A DNA stretch of 38,873 bases. It comes from Streptomyces griseus. GTDB taxonomy: Bacteria; Actinomycetota; Actinomycetes; Streptomycetales; Streptomycetaceae. Where the stretch lies: the NCBI RefSeq assembly GCF_001715295.1, contig NZ_MDKB01000001.1, positions 1,325,825-1,364,697 of the forward strand, read 5' to 3'. A model generated the notes under the pieces. That model saw nothing but the letters and a program-made list of their open reading frames with translations, ran no database searches and was not told the DNA's origin. This document shows positions 35,101-38,873 of the stretch, in pieces (positions within the stretch are counted from its first letter, which is position 1; each line of letters starts with the position of its first letter). The position numbers were made by a program, and so were the translations under genes.

Positions 35101-35435
35101 CCGTGCGGGCGACGGTAGAGGACGTCGTGCTCACGTGCGGCGCCGGTCGTCAGCTGCAGACTGGCCGACCCCTTGGGGCACAGCCGGCCGCGCGAGATGG
35201 GGGAGTCCGGGTCGCCCTCGATCTGGGTGACGCGTCCGTCCTCGACGTAGACGTTCTGGCCGCAGCCCACCGCGCAGTAGGGGCAGACCGACTTGACCAC
35301 CCGATCGGCGGAGGCGACCCGGGGAGTGAGCCGCGCGGTGGTCCCGCTCTTCGCCGCGGCTCCGCGGCCCAGCGGATCCGTACCCGTCAGCTGCCGGTGG
35401 ACGGGCCAGGAGTCGATCCAGGTGCGTACGCCCAT
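32178..35435 (-). CDS. fdhA: Selenocysteine-containing formate dehydrogenase, catalytic subunit (in-frame TGA = Sec189)
   Basis: 1085 residues when the TGA at 34871-34869 is read as selenocysteine. It oxidises formate to CO2 using a bis-MGD Mo/W cofactor. The N-terminal [4Fe-4S] ligands are C51, C54, C58 and C86 (VCPYCAVGC, RLCPKG). Sec189 lies in ENQARV-U-HSSTVPGLG, the position of active-site Sec/Cys in FdnG-type enzymes. The molybdopterin domains continue (GRGGATTFQQDL, GSNMAECHPVGFQW, VDPRFTRTSALAD, GSTDIPTLFNLLPG) and a dinucleotide-binding C-terminus ends the protein. A SECIS-like hairpin follows the UGA. The start ATG 35435 (MGVRTWIDSW) has GAAAGGG upstream. No twin-arginine signal is visible, so the catalytic subunit is probably cytoplasmic. 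A naive caller would split it in two. Confidence 0.93.
34840..34871 (-). promoter_or_regulatory. Sec UGA codon and SECIS element in fdhA
   Basis: On the minus strand the TGA (34871-34869) is followed 12 nt later by a perfect 6-bp stem GTTCCC/GGGAAC with the 5-nt apical loop GGTCT (34856-34840). E. coli fdhF and fdnG SECIS loops carry the same GGUCU, placed about 11 nt after the UGA. Geometry and loop identity together make this a convincing bacterial SECIS. Confidence 0.88.
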
Positions 35436-35783
35436 GACGTCTGCCCTTTCGGTGATGCCGTTCCCCGGCGGTGCCCGCACCCCGTACGCCCGCACGGCGA
35501 CGGCCCGGAGTTCCGGTTCCTCCTGCGGAGCATCCTCCCGCATTCCCCCCGCTACGGCACTTCCGGCCGGGCGTGCAGGCCGCCGTCGTCGTACGCCGCC
35601 TGACGCGCAGGCCGTGCGGGCGAGGCATCGCGGGGCCGTCGCGGGAGACCGTCGGCCGGGGACGGGTGTCACCCCCACCGGCGGATGCTCACCGGTGCGT
35701 ACGGAAGGTGGCGCGGTGACGCGGTACCCGGCCGCAGGTGCCGGGAGGCGGCCCGAAGCGGTGGGCGCTTCGGGCGAGGGAGA
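35436..35783. other. Gap between nrfD-like gene and fdhA
   Basis: 348 bp without a credible gene. It contains a hairpin close to the nrfD-like stop (35751-35775) and the fdhA Shine-Dalgarno. A separate fdhA promoter is expected here, but I could not pick a clear -10/-35. Confidence 0.5.
35751..35775 (-). terminator. Terminator or attenuator after the nrfD-like gene
   Basis: Perfect 10-bp arms GCCCGAAGCG and CGCTTCGGGC with a GTGGG loop, 8 bp past the nrfD-like stop on the minus strand. It may uncouple fdhA from the two upstream genes. Confidence 0.65.
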
Positions 35784-36827
35784 TCAGGACCGGGGGCCCT
35801 CGGGCCCGGGGTCCCCGGACCGCGACCGTGCGTCGAGCCGCTCCCGCTGCGGCACGACCGTGTACCTGGGGTCCTCCGCCGACACCACCCCGGCGTGGAA
35901 GACGCCGAAGCGCAGGGCCGCGGAACCGGCCAGCAAGGCCGTGCCCGCCACGGCGGCGGGGGCGCGGCCTCGTCCACCCGCGTAGCCGGCCAGCGCGGCG
36001 CCGCCGGCCGTGAGGATCTCCGACGCACGCACCAGCGTCTGCGGCCTGCCCTCGGCGAACGGCTCGGCCGCCTGCCCCATGCGCCGCTTCATCACCCGGA
36101 AGGCGCCCAGTTCCAGAGCGGCCCCGAGGACGGCCATGCGGCGCGCGGGACCGGACCGGCCGGGCGGTGTGCAGGCCAGTGCGAGCCCGGCGGCCGCGGT
36201 GGCGGCGGACCCGGCGAAGACGAACGGCATCTCCCGGTAGCCCTCGTGCCACGAAGGCACGGCGGTGTCCGAGAGGAGTACCGCGGTGTAGGTGGCCACG
36301 GCCGGGCCCAGGACGGCTGCCGACGCCGTGGCGGCGGCACCTGTCAGGCGGTAGCGCCCGGCGGCATCGGTGGCTGCGGCGACCACCGTGAGCGGCGCGT
36401 ACGCCGCGAGCAGCCAGGAGCCGATGTTCATCGGCGAGGTGGGCTTGAAGACGCGCAGCATGTTGACGAACCGGGCGGGTCGGCCGAGGTCGTGCACGAG
36501 TGCCGCGAGCGAGAGGGAGATGGCGCCGGCCGCCCCGAGTTTCGCCGTTCGTGCCAGGGCGGGCCGGTCCGTCACGTGCGCCCCCGCGGCCAGCAGCGAC
36601 GAGGCTCCGGCCAGGCCGCCCAGATAGAGGTAGCCCGCGATGTCCAGCGGTTTCCACCGTGGTCTGTTCAGGATCGGTCTGCCGTAGTAGGAGGAGAACT
36701 CGGCCTCGGGCACCATGGCCCGCTCGCCCCGCCCGCGGCGCCGGCGTCCCGCGTGCTCCCCCGTGGTGGCGTCACGTCCGGGGCGCGCGCCCCCGGCGCC
36801 CGCGCGGCTCACGTCCGGACCTCTCAT
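35784..36827 (-). CDS. nrfD: NrfD-like membrane subunit of formate dehydrogenase
   Basis: 347 aa polytopic membrane protein of the NrfD/PsrC family, expected to anchor the complex and exchange electrons with the quinone pool. The N-terminal 40 residues are Arg/Gly-rich; then FSSYYGRPILNRPRWKPLDIAGYLYLGG, a typical NrfD entry. About eight hydrophobic helices follow, with LVHDLGRPARFVNMLRVFKPTSPMNIGSW as the signature loop. The ATG at 36827 overlaps the stop of the beta-subunit gene (ATGA) with a good AGGAGG ribosome site. No haem-binding His pattern like that of FdnI is apparent, so this is not the cytochrome b556 type of anchor. Confidence 0.87.
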   Translation of the reverse strand: MRGPDVSRAGAGGARPGRDATTGEHAGRRRRGRGERAMVPEAEFSSYYGRPILNRPRWKPLDIAGYLYLGGLAGASSLLAAGAHVTDRPALARTAKLGAAGAISLSLAALVHDLGRPARFVNMLRVFKPTSPMNIGSWLLAAYAPLTVVAAATDAAGRYRLTGAAATASAAVLGPAVATYTAVLLSDTAVPSWHEGYREMPFVFAGSAATAAAGLALACTPPGRSGPARRMAVLGAALELGAFRVMKRRMGQAAEPFAEGRPQTLVRASEILTAGGAALAGYAGGRGRAPAAVAGTALLAGSAALRFGVFHAGVVSAEDPRYTVVPQRERLDARSRSGDPGPEGPRS

Positions 36828-37867
36828 CGGGACCTCCTGGCGAAGCTGACGACCGCGAGCGCGGCCAGCGAGGCGGCGGCCGTGGCCGCGTGCCGCCACA
36901 TGGCGGGCAGATCACGGGTGGTGACGACCGGGTCCGGCGGCAGGCCGTAGACCTCCGGCTGGTCGAGCAGCAGGAAGAAGGCCCCGTCGCCACCGACTCC
37001 GTCCTGCGGGTCCTCCCCGTACAGGCGGGCGTCCGTCACCCCGGCCGCGTGCAGCTGCGCGACCCTGGCCGCCGCCCGCTCCCGCAGTTCGTCCAGCGGG
37101 CCGAACTGGATGGACCGAGTCGGGCAGGCCTTCGCGCACGCCGGTTCCATGCCGACGCCCAGCCGGTCGTAGCAGAGGGTGCACTTCCAGGCCCGGCCGT
37201 CGTCGGGGCGCTGGTCGATGACGCCGTACGGGCAGGCGGGGACGCAGTAGCCGCAGCCGTTGCAGATGTCCTCCTGCACGACGACCGTGCCGAACTCGGT
37301 GCGGAAGAGGGACCCGGTGGGGCACACGTCGAGGCAGGCGGCGTGGGTGCAGTGCTTGCAGACGTCCGAGGACATCAGCCAGCGCAGCTCGCTGCGCCCG
37401 TCGGGTGCGACGGGGGAGATCTCCCCGGACGGGGCCCCCGCGGGTGCCTCCCCGCAGCCCGGTCCGGGGGACGTAGCGCCCGGGCCCGGCGCGGAGGGTG
37501 TGACGCCCAGGTCGCGGGCGGCCGCGAAGACGTCCACGGTGTCCTGGCCGGTGCCGGGTTCCTGGCCGCCCAGGGGTTTGCGCTGCTCGATGAAGGCCAC
37601 GTGCCGCCACGTGCTTCCGCCGAGCCCCTGGGTGTTGTCGTAGGACATCCCCGTCAGTTCCAGCCCGTCCTCGGGAATGGCGTTCCACTCCTTGCACGCC
37701 ACCTCGCACGCCTTGCAGCCGATGCACACGGAGGTGTCCGTGAAGAACCCCACGCGCTGCGGGGCGTCCGGGTACCCGGCGGCTCGTGCCACGTCGGGTT
37801 CCGGGCCTGACAGCAGTCCACCGTCCGCGACCGTCCTGTCCGCTCCGCCCCAAGTACCGTCCGTCAT
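36824..37867 (-). CDS. fdhB: Formate dehydrogenase iron-sulfur (beta) subunit
   Basis: 347 aa with four ferredoxin-type Cys clusters: CIGCKACEVACKEWN, CKHCTHAACLDVCP, CNGCGYCVPACPYG, and CTLCYDRLG...CAKACPT, each expected to hold part of a [4Fe-4S] chain from FdhA to the membrane. A single C-terminal hydrophobic helix (HAATAAASLAALAVVSFA) could anchor it. Compared with FdnH/FdoH-type subunits, there is a Pro/Gly/Ala-rich insert between the first two clusters (TPSAPGPGATSPGPGCGEA). ATG 37867 has GGAGG at 7 nt. First gene of the fdh cluster on this strand, coupled to the nrfD-like gene. Confidence 0.92.
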   Translation of the reverse strand: MTDGTWGGADRTVADGGLLSGPEPDVARAAGYPDAPQRVGFFTDTSVCIGCKACEVACKEWNAIPEDGLELTGMSYDNTQGLGGSTWRHVAFIEQRKPLGGQEPGTGQDTVDVFAAARDLGVTPSAPGPGATSPGPGCGEAPAGAPSGEISPVAPDGRSELRWLMSSDVCKHCTHAACLDVCPTGSLFRTEFGTVVVQEDICNGCGYCVPACPYGVIDQRPDDGRAWKCTLCYDRLGVGMEPACAKACPTRSIQFGPLDELRERAAARVAQLHAAGVTDARLYGEDPQDGVGGDGAFFLLLDQPEVYGLPPDPVVTTRDLPAMWRHAATAAASLAALAVVSFARRSR

Positions 37868-38379
37868 GGCCGGACCTCCTCGCTCATGTGGTGGTGGCGT
37901 CGCCCTGCTCGCCGGCGGAACGGCCTGTGGCCGGTGAACGATCCGCGCGGTGACCTCCCACCGAAGCCGCAGCCGCAGCCGTACGCCGGTAGCCGCTCCC
38001 CGCACGGGTGAGCCCGCGTGCACCGCCTGCCGCCGTCCGGGACGGCCTGCCGTCGGTAGGAAACCGCCACGGTGTGCTGCCCTCCTGCCTCGGATCGTCG
38101 GCCGCCTCGCCGTGTCCGGCTGCTCACCGATCGTTCGAGCCTCCCACGGGTTCCCCCGGTGCGCGCGTCCGGAAAGGCGGTCCCGGCAGGGGGCGGACCG
38201 CAGACCGACGGTCGAACGCGCTCCGCGTCCCTCCGCATGAGGCGCCGAGCCGTGCGGGCCGAAGGGGGGAGGCGGGCACCTCGGTGACGGTGACCGCGTG
38301 CCTTCCTGGTCCGTTTGCGTTTGGGACGGCGGGGTACGCGGCCCGGCGTCGACATCCCCGCAGGAGAAAGGACCACGTC
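37868..38379. other. Divergent intergenic region between fdhB and the hemerythrin gene
   Basis: About 510 bp with no gene I can support on either strand; open frames are Arg-rich and lack coding character. It must carry the fdhB promoter (not identified) and holds the sigma-B-type promoter of the hemerythrin gene near its right end. Confidence 0.5.
38313..38337 (+). promoter_or_regulatory. Sigma-B-type promoter of the hemerythrin gene
   Basis: GTTT (38313-38316) and GGGTAC (38332-38337) are separated by 15 nt, an exact match to GNNT-N14-16-GGGTAY. It lies 42 bp before the ATG at 38380, which has an AGGAGAAAGGA ribosome site. Spacing and distance equal those of the promoter at 11869. Confidence 0.65.
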
Positions 38380-38873
38380 ATGGGCCACGGAGGAGACGTC
38401 ATCGCCGAGCTGACCACGGATCACCGCGAGGTCGACGAACTGTTCGCGAAGATCGAAGCGCTGCCCCCGGGGGAGAAGCGGCGCAAGCAGTACGCGGACG
38501 AGGCCGTCATCGAACTGGTGCGGCACTCGGTGGCCGAAGAGGCGTACCTCTACCCGGCGGTGCGCAAACTCCTGCCGGACGGTGACGCCCTCGCCGACAA
38601 GGAGATCGAGGAGCACGCCGAAGCGGAACGGACGATGAAGGAACTCGAAGGCACCGAGGCGGGCGACGCCGAGTTCGACCGCCTCATCGGGCACCTGATG
38701 ACGGAGATCCGCTCGCACGTGCGCGACGAGGAGGACAACCTCTTCCCCCGGCTGAGGAAGGCGGCATCCGCCGAGGAACTGGCCGACCTGGGCGACAAGG
38801 TCCGTCGCGCCAAGAAGACCGCCCCGACCCGCCCCCACCCCTCCGCCCCGGACACCCCGCCCGCCAACAAACT
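38380..38873 (+). CDS. Hemerythrin (HHE) domain protein, runs off right edge
   Basis: 164 codons seen, no stop before the window end. Four helices carry the HHE ligands: LTTDHREVDELF (His15), VRHSVAEEAYLYP, EEHAEAERTMKEL and IRSHVRDEEDNLFPRL, consistent with a non-haem diiron site. After about residue 135 the chain becomes basic and Pro-rich (KKTAPTRPHPSAP). Such proteins bind O2 or NO or sense redox stress; in Streptomyces several are sigma-B-dependent (family knowledge). The promoter seen here agrees with that. It is divergent from the formate dehydrogenase genes. Confidence 0.85.
   Translation, partial: MGHGGDVIAELTTDHREVDELFAKIEALPPGEKRRKQYADEAVIELVRHSVAEEAYLYPAVRKLLPDGDALADKEIEEHAEAERTMKELEGTEAGDAEFDRLIGHLMTEIRSHVRDEEDNLFPRLRKAASAEELADLGDKVRRAKKTAPTRPHPSAPDTPPANK

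Noticed and set aside
34869..35435. fdhA as a pseudogene split by a nonsense mutation
   Set aside because: The TGA is at the catalytic Sec position, is followed by a SECIS hairpin, both halves keep strong codon bias, and the full Sec machinery is adjacent.

Overview
This window is high-GC actinomycete chromosome, almost certainly Streptomyces. The evidence is the very high GC with strong third-position GC bias, GTG and leaderless starts, TANNNT -10 boxes, an ergothioneine operon, a Methyltransf_19 (DUF574) gene and an RsbQ/RsbP-type pair. From memory, the gene order rmdA - LysR - sdhCAB - ... - egtABCD resembles the S. coelicolor SCO091x-SCO0928 region; I could not check this. I saw no IS element, integrase, CRISPR array or rRNA.

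Layout. 1-1488: the start of a secreted proline-rich protein (minus strand), then about 1.2 kb without a convincing gene. 1489-4478: a SAM methyltransferase translationally coupled to an RmdA-like PAS-GGDEF-EAL c-di-GMP enzyme. 4574-9001: a LysR regulator divergent from sdhCAB (succinate dehydrogenase, single cytochrome b subunit). 9083-11741: a UvrA-like ABC protein and an overlapping DUF6381-like small protein (minus). 11935-15002: a small acidic protein with a sigma-B-type promoter, an RsbQ-like hydrolase coupled to an RsbP-like PAS-PP2C phosphatase, and a HAD phosphatase. 15003-16187: mostly non-coding, with a duplicated roughly 39-bp element and one short membrane protein. 16188-17441: an orphan sugar-binding lipoprotein with a DasR-like operator. 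17956-22335: egtABCD (minus), ergothioneine biosynthesis, with a decayed tandem duplication downstream. 22483-25363: a PARG-like macrodomain protein convergent with a PemK/MazF-like protein, a LacI regulator and a small acidic protein. 25524-27466: thioredoxin and a MerA/LPD-family flavoprotein, divergently arranged.

27692-37867 is the most striking part, a selenocysteine island: selA, selB, selC (tRNA-Sec, anticodon TCA, minus strand), selD, and a membrane-associated formate dehydrogenase (fdhB-nrfD-fdhA, minus strand). The fdhA reading frame is interrupted by one in-frame TGA at the active-site position. A stem-loop with a GGUCU apical loop follows it, like the E. coli SECIS. The proteins and RNA needed to make and insert Sec, and a target enzyme, therefore sit together. 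A hemerythrin-domain gene with a sigma-B-like promoter runs off the right edge.

Functional theme: respiration and redox (SDH, FDH, thioredoxin, ergothioneine, hemerythrin), stress signalling (RsbQ/RsbP, sigma-B-type promoters, c-di-GMP) and selenium use. Every family name rests on motif recognition by eye; no database search was run.
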